Source: Albibacillus kandeliae
Lineage (GTDB): Bacteria; Pseudomonadota; Alphaproteobacteria; Rhodobacterales; Rhodobacteraceae
Direction of reading: 5' to 3'
Assembly (NCBI RefSeq): GCF_003116585.1
Contig: NZ_QEHM01000001.1
Span: forward strand, 992,001 to 1,056,000
DNA length: 64,000 nt
Positions 8,246 through 16,692 of the stretch are shown here, piece after piece (within the stretch, counting starts at the first letter, position 1; each line of letters opens with the position of its first letter). The translations under genes and the position numbers were made by a program. Under the pieces are notes generated by a model that searched no databases, was not told the DNA's origin, and was given only the letters and a program-made list of their open reading frames with translations.

Positions 8246-8304
8246 TTCTTTGGGGAGAAATATCCCGGGGGAGTCGCGCCTCGCGCGACGGGGGCAGCGC
8301 CCCC
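8246..8304 (+). repeat. Dispersed intergenic element, copy 1
   Basis: Element starting TTCTTTGGGGAGAAATATCC, followed by CGGGGGAGTCGC and two hairpins: GTCGCGC/GCGCGAC (8273-8279 with 8283-8289) and GGGGGC-AGC-GCCCCC (8290-8304). Two further copies occur at 36.5 kb. It lies between the converging ends of the P450 and Lrp genes and probably terminates transcription in both directions. I recall similar GC-rich intergenic elements in Rhodobacteraceae genomes. Confidence 0.7.
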
Positions 8305-8307
8305 GCT

Positions 8308-8775
8308 TCAGGCCCCAAGCGGCAGCATCGTCGTCGATTTGATCTCCTCCATCGACAACAACGCCGTTACGTTGTGGATCCGCACTTCCGAGATCAGCGC
8401 CTGGTAGAAAGCGTCATAAGCACGCGCGTTCTTCACCCGGACCTTTAGGATGTAGTCGATATCGCCCGCCAGCCGATGGGCTTCCTGCACCTCGGGCCGT
8501 TCCTTCAAGGCTTTCAGGAACTTGGCCTGCCAGTCCGCCTCATGTGCCGAGGTCCGGATCAGCACGAAGAAGCAGGCCTCGAACCCCAGCGCCTCGGGGT
8601 CGAGAACAACGGTCTGCTGACCGATGACACCGGCTTCCTTCAGCTTGCGGATTCGGTTCCAGACCGGGGTCTTGGACGACCCCACCGCCTTGGCGATATC
8701 GTCCAGCGACTGGCTGGCATCGCGCTGCAGCTCGCCCAGAATTTTCCTGTCTGTCTCGTCTATCCGAACCGACAT
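8308..8775 (-). CDS. Lrp/AsnC-family transcriptional regulator
   Basis: A 155-residue regulator with the standard Lrp layout: N-terminal helix-turn-helix (DDIAKAVGSSKTPVWNRIRK, about 24-43) and a C-terminal RAM ligand-sensing domain (about 65-145, with VQEAHRLAGDIDYILKVRV). It is divergent from cysG with a 146-base gap containing two palindromes. The position suggests control of the sulfate assimilation operon in response to a sulfur amino acid or related metabolite; this is inferred from context only. It converges on the P450 gene across repeat copy 1. Confidence 0.9.
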   Translation of the reverse strand: MSVRIDETDRKILGELQRDASQSLDDIAKAVGSSKTPVWNRIRKLKEAGVIGQQTVVLDPEALGFEACFFVLIRTSAHEADWQAKFLKALKERPEVQEAHRLAGDIDYILKVRVKNARAYDAFYQALISEVRIHNVTALLSMEEIKSTTMLPLGA

Positions 8776-8850
8776 TCCTGTTTTCCCCTTCGCATCAGGT
8801 CAAACGTTCCCATCTTACCGATGCGGGGAACATATGTCCTTATTTGATCC

Positions 8851-8880
8851 GCCATATGGCGCTGAAACGGGAATATTTCC
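8851..8880. promoter_or_regulatory. Two palindromes in the lrp/cysG divergent region
   Basis: GCCATATGGC (8851-8860) is a perfect 10-base palindrome and GGAATATTTCC (8870-8880) an 11-base one; their centres are about 20 bases (two turns) apart. A/T-rich spaced dyads are typical of Lrp-type binding, and the flanking CATATG at 8831-8836 may belong to the same array. Likely operator for the divergent regulator and cysG. Confidence 0.45.
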
Positions 8881-8921
8881 TATATTGGGTGACAAGTCAA
8901 ACAGCCACACGGGCGACCACG

Positions 8922-10316
8922 ATGCAGCATTTTCCGATCTTCCTGGCCATGGATGGTCAGCGGCTGGTTCTCTCCGGCGGCGCCGACGCGGCGCTGGCCA
9001 AGCTGCGCCTGCTGATGAAGACCACCGCCCGCATCGAAGTCTACGCCCCCGCGCCCGCAGCCGAGATCGAGGGCTGGGCCGCCGAAGGGCGCCTTGAACT
9101 CCTCCGCCGCCCGCTCCGCGCCGGTGACGTGCAGGGTGCGTCGCTGTTCTATGCCGCCGACGAGGACGAGACCGAGGATGCGCGCACCGCCGCGATCGCC
9201 CGCAGCGAGGGTGTGCTGGTGAACGTCGTCGACAACCTCGAAGACAGCCAGTTCATCACGCCCGCCATCGTCGACCGCGACCCGGTCACCGTTGCCATCG
9301 GCACCGAAGGCGCCGCGCCGGTTCTGGCCCGAGCCATCAAGGCCGACCTTGAAGCGCGCCTGCCGGTAACGCTCGGCCCCCTCGCCCGCATCGGCAAGGG
9401 TTTCCGCAAGCTGGCCGAGGCGCTGCCCTTCGGCCGCGCCCGCCGCGATTTCTGGGCCGACTACTATTTCAACGCCGGTCCGCGCGCCATCGACCGTGAC
9501 GGCGAAACCGGTGCCCGCGAGGCGCTCGACACGCTTCTTGACCGTCACCTCGCCCGCCAGCAGCGCGAGGGCCACGTGGCCTTTGTCGGCGCTGGCCCGG
9601 GCGACCCGGAGCTTCTGACCCTGAAGGCCCGCCGCGCGCTCGACGAGGCGGATGTGGTGATCTTCGACCGTCTGGTCTCCAAGGAGATCCTCGAACTCGC
9701 CCGCCGCGAGGCGACGATGATCGATGTCGGCAAGGAAGGCTTCGGCCCTTCGACCAGTCAGGAGACCATCGACGCCCTGATCGTCGAACATGCCAAGGGC
9801 GGTGCCCAGGTGGTTCGCCTGAAATCGGGCGATCCGACCGTCTTTGGACGCCTTGACGAGGAAATCGACGCCTGCGAGGCCGCCGGGGTCACCTGGCACA
9901 TCGTGCCGGGCATCACCGCTGCCTCCGCCGCCGTCGCCGGGATCGGCCAGAGCCTCACCAAGCGCGGCCGCAACTCGTCGGTCCGGTTCCTGACCGGCCA
10001 CGATGTGGCGGGTTTCGCCGACCACGACTGGGCCGCGCTGGCCCGCGAGGGCGAGGTCGCCGCGATCTACATGGGCAAGAAATCGGCCCGGTTCCTGCAG
10101 GGTCGCCTGATCATGCACGGCGCCGACCGCGCGACACCCGTAACCGTGATCGAGAACGCCTCGCGCCCCGATCAGCGCGTGCTTTTGACCACGCTCGACA
10201 CCCTGCCGGCCGACCTCGCCGAGGCGAAAATGACCGGCCCCGCCCTGACCTTCTATGGCCTCGCGCCGCGTGCCGCCGCACTGGCCCTGCCCGATCTGCA
10301 AAAGGAGCTTGCCTGA
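8922..10316 (+). CDS. cysG: Siroheme synthase CysG (precorrin-2 dehydrogenase + SUMT)
   Basis: A 464-residue fusion enzyme making siroheme for the sulfite reductase encoded downstream. N-terminal part (about 1-205): NAD-dependent precorrin-2 dehydrogenase/ferrochelatase, with the nucleotide-binding GGADAALAKLRLLMKT. C-terminal part (about 215-455): uroporphyrinogen-III C-methyltransferase, with VAFVGAGPGDPELLTLKA, RLKSGDPTVFGR and a PGITAASAA loop binding S-adenosylmethionine. Start taken at ATG 8922 (MQHFPIFLAMDGQRL), where similarity to the family begins; an ATG at 8844 is in frame, but the intervening stretch looks like leader DNA. The stop shares one base with the next ATG (TGATG), so translation is probably coupled. 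Confidence 0.92.
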   Translation: MQHFPIFLAMDGQRLVLSGGADAALAKLRLLMKTTARIEVYAPAPAAEIEGWAAEGRLELLRRPLRAGDVQGASLFYAADEDETEDARTAAIARSEGVLVNVVDNLEDSQFITPAIVDRDPVTVAIGTEGAAPVLARAIKADLEARLPVTLGPLARIGKGFRKLAEALPFGRARRDFWADYYFNAGPRAIDRDGETGAREALDTLLDRHLARQQREGHVAFVGAGPGDPELLTLKARRALDEADVVIFDRLVSKEILELARREATMIDVGKEGFGPSTSQETIDALIVEHAKGGAQVVRLKSGDPTVFGRLDEEIDACEAAGVTWHIVPGITAASAAVAGIGQSLTKRGRNSSVRFLTGHDVAGFADHDWAALAREGEVAAIYMGKKSARFLQGRLIMHGADRATPVTVIENASRPDQRVLLTTLDTLPADLAEAKMTGPALTFYGLAPRAAALALPDLQKELA

Positions 10317-10627
10317 TGCCCCGTCCCTTCACCCCCAAAGTCGTCACCGCCAATGACCTGCTGATGGGCGACGTGATCTACCAGACCGCCGACAACGTCT
10401 GGTCCCGTTCGATCGCCGAGGCCGAGGTGCTGCGCGACGAGGACACGGCCAACGCGCGCCTTGCCTTCGGCTCGGCGCAGGCCGGCGAAGTCGTCGGCGC
10501 CTACCTCGCTGACGTGAAGGTCGGCGAGAATGGCCCCCAGCCGGTCCACTTCCGCGAGGACTTCCGGATGACCGGGCCGTCCAACTACTTCCACGGCAAG
10601 CAGGCCGACCTGCAAGCCAGCTCCTGA
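10316..10627 (+). CDS. DUF2849 family protein of the sulfite reductase operon
   Basis: A small 103-residue protein (MPRPFTPKVVTANDLLMGDV...) that I recognise as the DUF2849 family, typically found between cysG and cysI in alphaproteobacteria. The text LMGDVIYQTADNVWSRSIAE followed by EDTANARLAFGSAQAGEVVG is characteristic. No cysteine or known catalytic motif is visible. Its conserved place suggests a helper role in siroheme sulfite reductase assembly or activity, but no function is established. It overlaps the cysG stop by one base and is followed by a 58-base gap to cysI. Confidence 0.82.
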   Translation: MPRPFTPKVVTANDLLMGDVIYQTADNVWSRSIAEAEVLRDEDTANARLAFGSAQAGEVVGAYLADVKVGENGPQPVHFREDFRMTGPSNYFHGKQADLQASS

Positions 10628-10685
10628 TCCGCCGCACCGCCACGACCCATCGAAGGCGCTTCCGCCGCGCCCGAAAGGAAAGACC

Positions 10686-12350
10686 ATGTACAGCTACAAC
10701 GAATTCGACAAAGCCTTCCTTGCCGAGCGCAACGCCCAGTTCCGCGCCCAGGTCGAGCGCCGGATCGACGGGTCGCTCACCGAGGACGAATTCAAGCCAC
10801 TGCGGCTGATGAACGGCCTCTACCTCCAGCTGCACGCCTACATGCTTCGCGTGGCCATTCCCTACGGCACGCTGAACTCGGCGCAGATGCGCCAGCTCGC
10901 GCTGCTGGCCGAGAAGTGGGACAAGGGCTACGGCCACTTCACCACCCGCCAGAACATCCAGTACAACTGGCCCGCGCTGCGCGACGTGCCGGACATGCTC
11001 GATGCGCTGGCCGAAGTCGGGCTGCACGCGATCCAGACCTCGGGCAACACCATCCGTAACGTGACTGCCGACCACTTTGCCGGTGCCGTCGCGGACGAGA
11101 TCGCCGATCCGCGCCCGGTGGCTGAACTGATCCGCCAGTGGTCCACCGACCACCCGGAATTCCAGTTCCTGGGCCGCAAGTTCAAGATCGCCGTGACCGG
11201 TGCCGAGCATGATCGCGCGGTGACCCGTGCCCACGACATCGGCCTGCGGATGCTGTCCCGTGACGGGCAGCGCGGGTTCGAGGTCATCGTCGGCGGCGGC
11301 CTTGGCCGTACCCCGATGATCGGCAAGGTAATCAATGACTTCCTGCCCGAAGCTGACCTGCTGCCTTACCTCGAGGCCATCCTGCAGACCTACAACCTGC
11401 TGGGCCGCCGCGACAACAAGTACAAGGCCCGGATCAAGATCACCGTGCACGAAAACGGCATCGAGAAGATCCGAGAGCTGACCGAGGCGCGCTTTGCCGA
11501 GATCCGGCCCGAGTTCAAGGGAACCGATCAGGACGTTCTGGCCGAAATCCGCGGGATGTTCTCGAACCCGGCCTTCCGCAACGTGCCCGAGGATGCCTTC
11601 CACACCGCCTACGACGCCGACCCGGTGTTCCGGTCCTGGGCCGACACCAACCTGTCGGAGCATAAGGCGCCGGGCTATGCCATCGTCTCGATCAGCCTCA
11701 AGGCCCACGGCAAGACGCCGGGCGACGCAACTGCCGAGCAGATGCGTGTGATGGCCGATCTCGCCGCGCAATACGCCCATGACGAGCTGCGCATCAGCCA
11801 TGAGCAGAATGTGATCCTGCCGCACGTCCACAAGTCGGACCTGCCCGCGATCCACGCCCGCCTGCGCGAGGCCGGGCTAGCCACCGCGAACATCGGCCTG
11901 ATCTCGGACATCATCGCATGCCCGGGCATGGACTACTGCGCGCTGGCAACCGCCCGCTCGATCCCGATCGCGCAGGAAATCGCGGTGCGCTTTGACGAGC
12001 TGAAGCTGGAGCACGACATCGGTCACCTGCAGATCAAGATCTCGGGCTGCATCAACGCCTGCGGTCACCACCACGTGGCCCATATCGGGATCCTCGGTCT
12101 CGACCGCGCAGGCGTCGAGAACTACCAGATCACACTGGGCGGTGACGCGACCGAAACGGCGGCCATCGGCGAACGTGCCGGCCCCGGTTTCTCGGCCGAC
12201 GAAATCGTCCCGGCGGTCGAACGGCTGGTCTATGCCTACCTCGACGAGCGCGAGTCGCCCGAGGAAACCTTCCTCCAGACCTACCGCCGCCTGGGCGCCG
12301 AGCCCTTCAAGGCTGCGCTCTATCCCGAGGCCAAGGCCAATGCCGCTTGA
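10686..12350 (+). CDS. cysI: Nitrite/sulfite reductase haemoprotein CysI
   Basis: Assimilatory sulfite reductase, 554 residues, reducing sulfite to sulfide with siroheme and a coupled 4Fe-4S cluster. The two half-domains are visible (KGYGHFTTRQNIQYNW near 80-95 and ELRISHEQNVILPHV near 367-381). The cluster and siroheme ligands are C412 and C418 (CPGMDYC) and C455 and C459 (ISGCINACGHHH). Flavoprotein CysJ is absent, so electrons probably come from ferredoxin reduced by Fpr. The GAAAGGAAAG ribosome site precedes the ATG. Nitrite reductase activity cannot be excluded, but cysG and cysH as neighbours favour sulfite. Confidence 0.93.
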   Translation: MYSYNEFDKAFLAERNAQFRAQVERRIDGSLTEDEFKPLRLMNGLYLQLHAYMLRVAIPYGTLNSAQMRQLALLAEKWDKGYGHFTTRQNIQYNWPALRDVPDMLDALAEVGLHAIQTSGNTIRNVTADHFAGAVADEIADPRPVAELIRQWSTDHPEFQFLGRKFKIAVTGAEHDRAVTRAHDIGLRMLSRDGQRGFEVIVGGGLGRTPMIGKVINDFLPEADLLPYLEAILQTYNLLGRRDNKYKARIKITVHENGIEKIRELTEARFAEIRPEFKGTDQDVLAEIRGMFSNPAFRNVPEDAFHTAYDADPVFRSWADTNLSEHKAPGYAIVSISLKAHGKTPGDATAEQMRVMADLAAQYAHDELRISHEQNVILPHVHKSDLPAIHARLREAGLATANIGLISDIIACPGMDYCALATARSIPIAQEIAVRFDELKLEHDIGHLQIKISGCINACGHHHVAHIGILGLDRAGVENYQITLGGDATETAAIGERAGPGFSADEIVPAVERLVYAYLDERESPEETFLQTYRRLGAEPFKAALYPEAKANAA

Positions 12351-13119
12351 TCGTCCGATGATACCTCCTCTTGACCAAGTGCCCGAGGGCGCGGTCGACC
12401 CCGCTCTGGCGGAACAGGTCGCGGCGCTGAATGCCCGGTACCGCCACCACAGCGCGACCGAGGTGATGAAGGCCGCCCTGAAGGAAGCCGGGAACATCGC
12501 CCTGGTCTCCAGCTTCGGCGCTGAATCGGTCGTGCTGCTGCACATGGCGGCAATCACCGACCGCAACGTGCCGGTGCTGTTCATCGACACCGAGATGCTG
12601 TTCACCGAGACCCTGGTCTACCAGGCCGAGGTGAGCGAGCGGCTGGGCCTGACCAACGTGCAGATCATCCGCGCGTCCGAGATGGACCTTGGCCGCGAGG
12701 ACCCGGACGGGACCCTGCACCAGTTCGATACCGACGCCTGCTGCTCCCTGCGCAAGACGGTTCCGCTGAACCGGGCGCTGGAGAACTTCGACGGCTGGAT
12801 CACCGGTCGCAAGCGGTTCCAGTCCGGCACCCGCGCCGCGCTCGACTTCTTCGAGGCCGAGGCCGGTACGGGCCGCATCAAGGTGAACCCGCTGGCGCAC
12901 TGGGCGCCGGAGGACGTCAAGAACTACATGGAGGAAAACCGCCTGCCGCGTCACCCGCTGGTGGCCCGGGGCTATCCCTCCATCGGCTGCGCCCCCTGCA
13001 CCTCGCCGGTAAAACCCGGCGAAGACCCGCGTGCAGGACGCTGGCGCGATCAGAACAAGGAAGAATGCGGCATCCACTTCGTCAACGGCAAGGTGGTGCG
13101 GATAGGAGCAAACCAATGA
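12340..13119 (+). CDS. cysH: Adenylylsulfate reductase CysH (4Fe-4S, APS type)
   Basis: A 259-residue thioredoxin-dependent reductase converting activated sulfate to sulfite. It carries the cysteine pattern C134-C135 (DACCSLRK) and C217-C220 (GCAPC) that binds a 4Fe-4S cluster. This marks the bacterial APS-using type rather than the cluster-free PAPS-using enterobacterial type. The catalytic ECGIH motif (C243) is near the C-terminus. ATG 12340 (MPLDRPM) overlaps the end of cysI by 11 bases; ATG 12358 is an alternative. Its stop overlaps the next gene (ATGA), and product sulfite passes to CysI. Confidence 0.93.
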   Translation: MPLDRPMIPPLDQVPEGAVDPALAEQVAALNARYRHHSATEVMKAALKEAGNIALVSSFGAESVVLLHMAAITDRNVPVLFIDTEMLFTETLVYQAEVSERLGLTNVQIIRASEMDLGREDPDGTLHQFDTDACCSLRKTVPLNRALENFDGWITGRKRFQSGTRAALDFFEAEAGTGRIKVNPLAHWAPEDVKNYMEENRLPRHPLVARGYPSIGCAPCTSPVKPGEDPRAGRWRDQNKEECGIHFVNGKVVRIGANQ

Positions 13120-13520
13120 GCGTTATCGTAACCGACAGCGGCTTTGGCGCCGACGACTTTGACGGCCAGTTCGTGGCCATCGACGAGGCCGAGGGCGCCC
13201 TGGCGCTCGACCTCGCGTCCGACACCGATCCCGACGCGCTGGCCGGCAAGCTGGCAAGCGCCGAAATGATCCGCGTGGATTTCCCGAGCTTTGCCGACGG
13301 CCGCGGCTTTACCATCGCGCGCCGCCTGCGCCGCATGGGGTATACCGGCCGCTTGCGGGCCAAGGGCCACGTGATCGCCGACCAGTACGCCATGGCGCGC
13401 CGCTCCGGTTTCGACGAGGTCGAGATCGATGCCGCCCTGGCCGAGCGCCAGCCCGAGGACCAGTGGGTTTTCCGGGCAAACTGGCAGGAAAACGACTATC
13501 GCGCCCGCCTGCGGGGCTGA
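13116..13520 (+). CDS. DUF934 protein of the sulfate assimilation operon
   Basis: A 134-residue protein (MSVIVTDSGFGADDFDG...) of the DUF934 family, regularly found next to cysH and cysI in proteobacteria. The signature RVDFPSFADGRGFTIARRLR and LRAKGHVIADQYAMARRSGF is clear. No metal ligand or catalytic motif is evident and the biochemical function is unknown; an accessory role in sulfite reduction is inferred from its constant company. The ATGA overlap with cysH and an AGGAG site seven bases before the ATG fix the start. Confidence 0.88.
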   Translation: MSVIVTDSGFGADDFDGQFVAIDEAEGALALDLASDTDPDALAGKLASAEMIRVDFPSFADGRGFTIARRLRRMGYTGRLRAKGHVIADQYAMARRSGFDEVEIDAALAERQPEDQWVFRANWQENDYRARLRG

Positions 13521-13582
13521 ACGGCCTTTTCCTGACCTGGATCAAGGACTACTCAAGAGGGACCGGCCAGAGAGGTCGGCAG

Positions 13583-14446
13583 ATGTACATGAATGAAATG
13601 ACCGCCGTGACCGATACCGAAATCGCACCGACCAAAGCCAAACCGACGCTGCCCGACGCCCAGACCGTGACCGCGGTCAAGCATTGGACCGATCGCCTGT
13701 TTTCCTTCCGGGTTTCGCGCCCTGCGAGCCTGCGCTTCCGTTCCGGCGAGTTCGTGATGATCGGCCTCATGGGCGATCCCGATCCGAACACCGGCAAGCA
13801 GAAGCCGCTGCTGCGCGCCTATTCCATCGCCTCGCCCGCATGGGACGAGGAACTGGAATTCTACTCGATCAAGGTTCAGGACGGCCCGCTGACCTCGCGC
13901 CTGCAGCACATCCAGCCGGGCGACGAGATCATCCTGCGGCCCAAGCCGGTCGGCACTCTGGTGCATGACGCGCTGCTGCCGGGCAAGAACATCTGGTTCT
14001 TTGCCACCGGCACCGGCTTTGCCCCCTTCGCCTCGCTCCTGCGCGAGCCCGAGACCTACGAGAAGTACGAGAAGGTCATCATCACCCACACCTGCCGCGA
14101 GGTGGGCGAGCTGGAGTATGGCCGCAAGCTGATCGAGGACCTCAAGCAGGACGAGCTGATGATCGAACTGCTGGGCGAGGAAAACCTGGCGAAGATCCAC
14201 TACTACCCGACCACCACGCGCGAGGAGAGCCCGCGCATGGGCCGGATCACCGAGCTGCTGCAGGACGGCACCGTGTTCAAGGACCTCGGCATCGACCCGA
14301 TCAACCCGGCGGACGACCGCGCGATGGTCTGTGGCTCGCTGGCCTTCAACAAGGACATGCAGACGACCCTCGAAGGCTTCGGTCTGCGTGAGGGCGCCAA
14401 CTCGGATCCCAAGGAATACGTGGTCGAGAAAGCCTTCGTCGGCTGA
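13583..14446 (+). CDS. fpr: Ferredoxin-NADP reductase Fpr
   Basis: A 287-residue FAD enzyme exchanging electrons between NADPH and ferredoxin or flavodoxin. The FAD-binding RAYSIAS motif is at 78-84, the NADP-binding GTGFAPF at 143-149 and VCGS near 251-254. The C-terminus EYVVEKAFVG is typical of bacterial subclass I Fpr. As last gene of the cys operon it probably supplies reduced ferredoxin to CysI, which has no CysJ partner. The start is taken at ATG 13583; ATG 13589 and 13598 are also in frame. A strong rho-independent terminator follows. Confidence 0.92.
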   Translation: MYMNEMTAVTDTEIAPTKAKPTLPDAQTVTAVKHWTDRLFSFRVSRPASLRFRSGEFVMIGLMGDPDPNTGKQKPLLRAYSIASPAWDEELEFYSIKVQDGPLTSRLQHIQPGDEIILRPKPVGTLVHDALLPGKNIWFFATGTGFAPFASLLREPETYEKYEKVIITHTCREVGELEYGRKLIEDLKQDELMIELLGEENLAKIHYYPTTTREESPRMGRITELLQDGTVFKDLGIDPINPADDRAMVCGSLAFNKDMQTTLEGFGLREGANSDPKEYVVEKAFVG

Positions 14447-14467
14447 CCGTCCCGCCAAATTGACCTC

Positions 14468-14507
14468 AACGGCCATTCCGGACCTCCCGGGATGGCCGTT
14501 TTCGTTT
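14468..14507 (+). terminator. Rho-independent terminator after fpr
   Basis: Long stem AACGGCCATTCCGG (14468-14481) pairing with CCGGGATGGCCGTT (14487-14500) through a 5-base loop, followed by TTCGTTT. It ends the cys operon and abuts the stop codon of the opposing membrane-protein gene. Confidence 0.85.
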
Positions 14508-15157
14508 CAATGACGCCAGCGCCGATGTGCCCCCTTGTCGAGGGCAAAGACCCTCGGGTCGGGCAAGGCAAGGCCAACGAACAGCAGCAGGAACAGCAAA
14601 GCGGTGAAAAACGACGTTTCCCGGAATATGGGAATGTCGACCGCCGCGACTTTCACGAAGGAATGCCCGACGAGCAACGCAAAGGACAATGTCAGCCCCA
14701 TGACCACACCAATGCGATACATGTCTGCGCCAATTGGCCGGGACAGCCCGAGGCAGTAAATGCAATAGGCCGCGAGCAGCAGGCCATAGGCCGTACCGTC
14801 GGCCATCCGGTCGCCGTCACCCAGTGGAAAGCCCAGCAGGTGGTCGAGGCTCGACATGGCGGGGAACTGGTGCAGCACCAGGTTTAGAACGGCGATCACG
14901 ACAACAACTGCAAGCAACGCTCTCAGCAGCCAGAGGTGCCGGGCTGCCCCGCGGCTGGCGAGGATGTTCGCACAGCCGAGGATGGCGAAACAAACCGCCG
15001 TTGTCGGGACCATCGCGTAGTAGAATGGCTTGTATCGCACAAGGAATTCCGTACCGGCAAACCAGCCCGCAAGAAGTACGATCAATGCGAAAATGGTAAA
15101 TACCGACGCGATCAGAACCTGGATTGCACGTCTGAAACGCGCATACCCCCCCTTCAT
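14507..15157 (-). CDS. Sensor-like integral membrane protein without output domain
   Basis: A 216-residue very hydrophobic protein with about six membrane segments (roughly 15-37, 46-68, 76-95, 118-138, 148-168, 180-198). The segments AMVPTTAVCFAILGCANIL and MADGTAYGLLLAAYCIYCLG follow the repeated 'M.P.TA..F...G' pattern seen in N-terminal membrane domains of some histidine kinases and diguanylate cyclases. Here nothing follows but a short basic tail (DKGAHRRWRH). Start at ATG 15155-15157 with GGAGGGGAGGA upstream; an ATG ten codons further out is less likely. Function unknown. It could be a stand-alone sensor subunit or a remnant. Confidence 0.7.
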   Translation of the reverse strand: MKGGYARFRRAIQVLIASVFTIFALIVLLAGWFAGTEFLVRYKPFYYAMVPTTAVCFAILGCANILASRGAARHLWLLRALLAVVVVIAVLNLVLHQFPAMSSLDHLLGFPLGDGDRMADGTAYGLLLAAYCIYCLGLSRPIGADMYRIGVVMGLTLSFALLVGHSFVKVAAVDIPIFRETSFFTALLFLLLFVGLALPDPRVFALDKGAHRRWRH

Positions 15158-15259
15158 GGTTCCTCCCCTCCAATAATCCCCTGCCATTAACAGATTACCG
15201 CAAAACGTATTTCGTAAACATATTAATTACAGCATTTCGACGCGATACCGGCCCCCTGT

Positions 15260-15271
15260 CAAACTCGTTTG
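15260..15271. promoter_or_regulatory. Palindrome CAAACTCGTTTG upstream of the MFS gene
   Basis: Perfect 12-base palindrome in the 247-base divergent gap between the membrane protein and the MFS transporter, about 134 bases before the MFS start. CGATAC (15242-15247) and GTATCG (15271-15276) form another inverted pair around it. A repressor operator for the exporter is plausible, but no regulator gene is adjacent. Confidence 0.35.
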
Positions 15272-15404
15272 TATCGGCACGCCAACTCTGACCGGAACCG
15301 CCAGCCGGGGGATTGCCATGCCTGCCCACCGCGCCACATTCCGCTTGTTATGCCCGCCCTTCGTGGGTACCGAGAACCGACAATCCTTCCAGCGACCGGA
15401 ACCC

Positions 15405-16580
15405 ATGTCCCAGCCAGCCTCCACCAAACGCGTGATCACAGCGCTCTCCGCGGCCAACTTCGTGATCGGCATGGGGGCCCTGATGGTGGTCGGGCTGCTG
15501 AGCCCGGTCGCCAGCGATTTTCGGATCCCGCCTGCCGAGGCGGGGTTGATGATGACCTATTACGCCGTCGGCTACGCGATCCTCTCGCCGCTCCTGATCT
15601 CGCTGACCGGCCAGATCGGACGCCGCCGCATCCTGACCGCGGCTCTGGTCATCTTCGCCCTCTCGAACCTCTGCGCCCTGCTGGCGCCGACGCCCACGCT
15701 GCTGTTTCTCTCGCGGATCCTGACCGCGACCGGCGCGGGGCTCTTCACGCCCGTTGCCGCCGCCGTTGCCGCGGGTCTCAGCCCGCCGGACCGGCAGGCA
15801 AGGGCGCTGGCGGCGGTCTTCTTCGGGCTGACCCTGAGCCAGGTGATGGGCGTGCCCGCAGGAGGCTTCATCGCCTATACCTTCGGCTGGCGCGCAGCCT
15901 TCGCAATGATCCTAGTGCTGACCCTGCCCTTCATCGTCATCCTTTGGCGCACCGTGCCTGCGGGTCTCAGGTTCCAGCCGGTCTCGCTCTCGGACCTCGG
16001 GCGATCCATCACCAACCCGCGCGACGTGCTGGCCCTGCTGTTCACCGTCTTGTTCGTCGGCTCGACCTTCGTGGTCTATACCTACATCGCGCCGCTGCTG
16101 TCCGAGACCATGGGCTTCGGGCGCAACGGCATCACCCTGATCCTGCTGCTCTTCGGGGGCGGCGCAGTTGTAGGAAACCTCGCCAGCGGTATCGTCACCG
16201 ACCGGATCGGCGCCTTCCGCATGCTGATCATCCTATGCGTGGCGCAGATCTGCCTGCTGCCCTTCTACTCGCTGATGCCGCTCTCGCTCTGGGTCCTGAT
16301 CCCGGTCTGTTTCGGCTGGTCCACCTTCGGCTGGTCCTTCAACGCGGCCCAGCAGCTGCGCCTGATCTCGATGGACCGGGACAACGCGGGCGTACTGCTG
16401 GCGCTCAATGCCGCGGCGATCTATGTCGGCACAGCGCTCGGTGCCTATGTCGGCGGCCGTGTTCTGAATGCCGCCGGACTGCTCTCGCTCGGGGTGGCCG
16501 CCGCGCTCTGCGCCGCTGGCGCGCTGGTGCTGCTGCTGGTCTCCGAGGCCCTCATCCGACGCCGCCGCGCCGCGCTCTGA
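15405..16580 (+). CDS. MFS transporter, DHA1/AraJ-like efflux permease
   Basis: A 391-residue major facilitator with about twelve membrane helices. Motif A appears as GQIGRRRIL after helix 2, motif C-like text as GLTLSQVMGVPAGGFIAYTFGWRAAF, and the second-half equivalent as GIVTDRIGAFR. The pattern fits the arabinose-efflux/DHA1 family of drug or metabolite exporters. Start at ATG 15405 (MSQPASTKRVITALSAANFV), just before the first helix; an upstream in-frame ATG would add 29 residues of poor character. It stands 112 bases ahead of infC in the same direction. The substrate is unknown. Confidence 0.88.
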   Translation: MSQPASTKRVITALSAANFVIGMGALMVVGLLSPVASDFRIPPAEAGLMMTYYAVGYAILSPLLISLTGQIGRRRILTAALVIFALSNLCALLAPTPTLLFLSRILTATGAGLFTPVAAAVAAGLSPPDRQARALAAVFFGLTLSQVMGVPAGGFIAYTFGWRAAFAMILVLTLPFIVILWRTVPAGLRFQPVSLSDLGRSITNPRDVLALLFTVLFVGSTFVVYTYIAPLLSETMGFGRNGITLILLLFGGGAVVGNLASGIVTDRIGAFRMLIILCVAQICLLPFYSLMPLSLWVLIPVCFGWSTFGWSFNAAQQLRLISMDRDNAGVLLALNAAAIYVGTALGAYVGGRVLNAAGLLSLGVAAALCAAGALVLLLVSEALIRRRRAAL

Positions 16581-16692
16581 ACACACGTCATAAGAGAGAT
16601 TTCAAGGATTTCCCCGGAATTCCGCCTTGAATCAACCCGCCCGCGAAGTTACTTTGCGACTTCGTAAATTCAACGATCAAAGGAACGATTCC

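Noticed and set aside
15269-16630. 453-codon plus-strand frame overlapping the MFS gene
   Set aside because: Arg/His/Pro-rich out-of-frame reading of a clear twelve-helix transporter.
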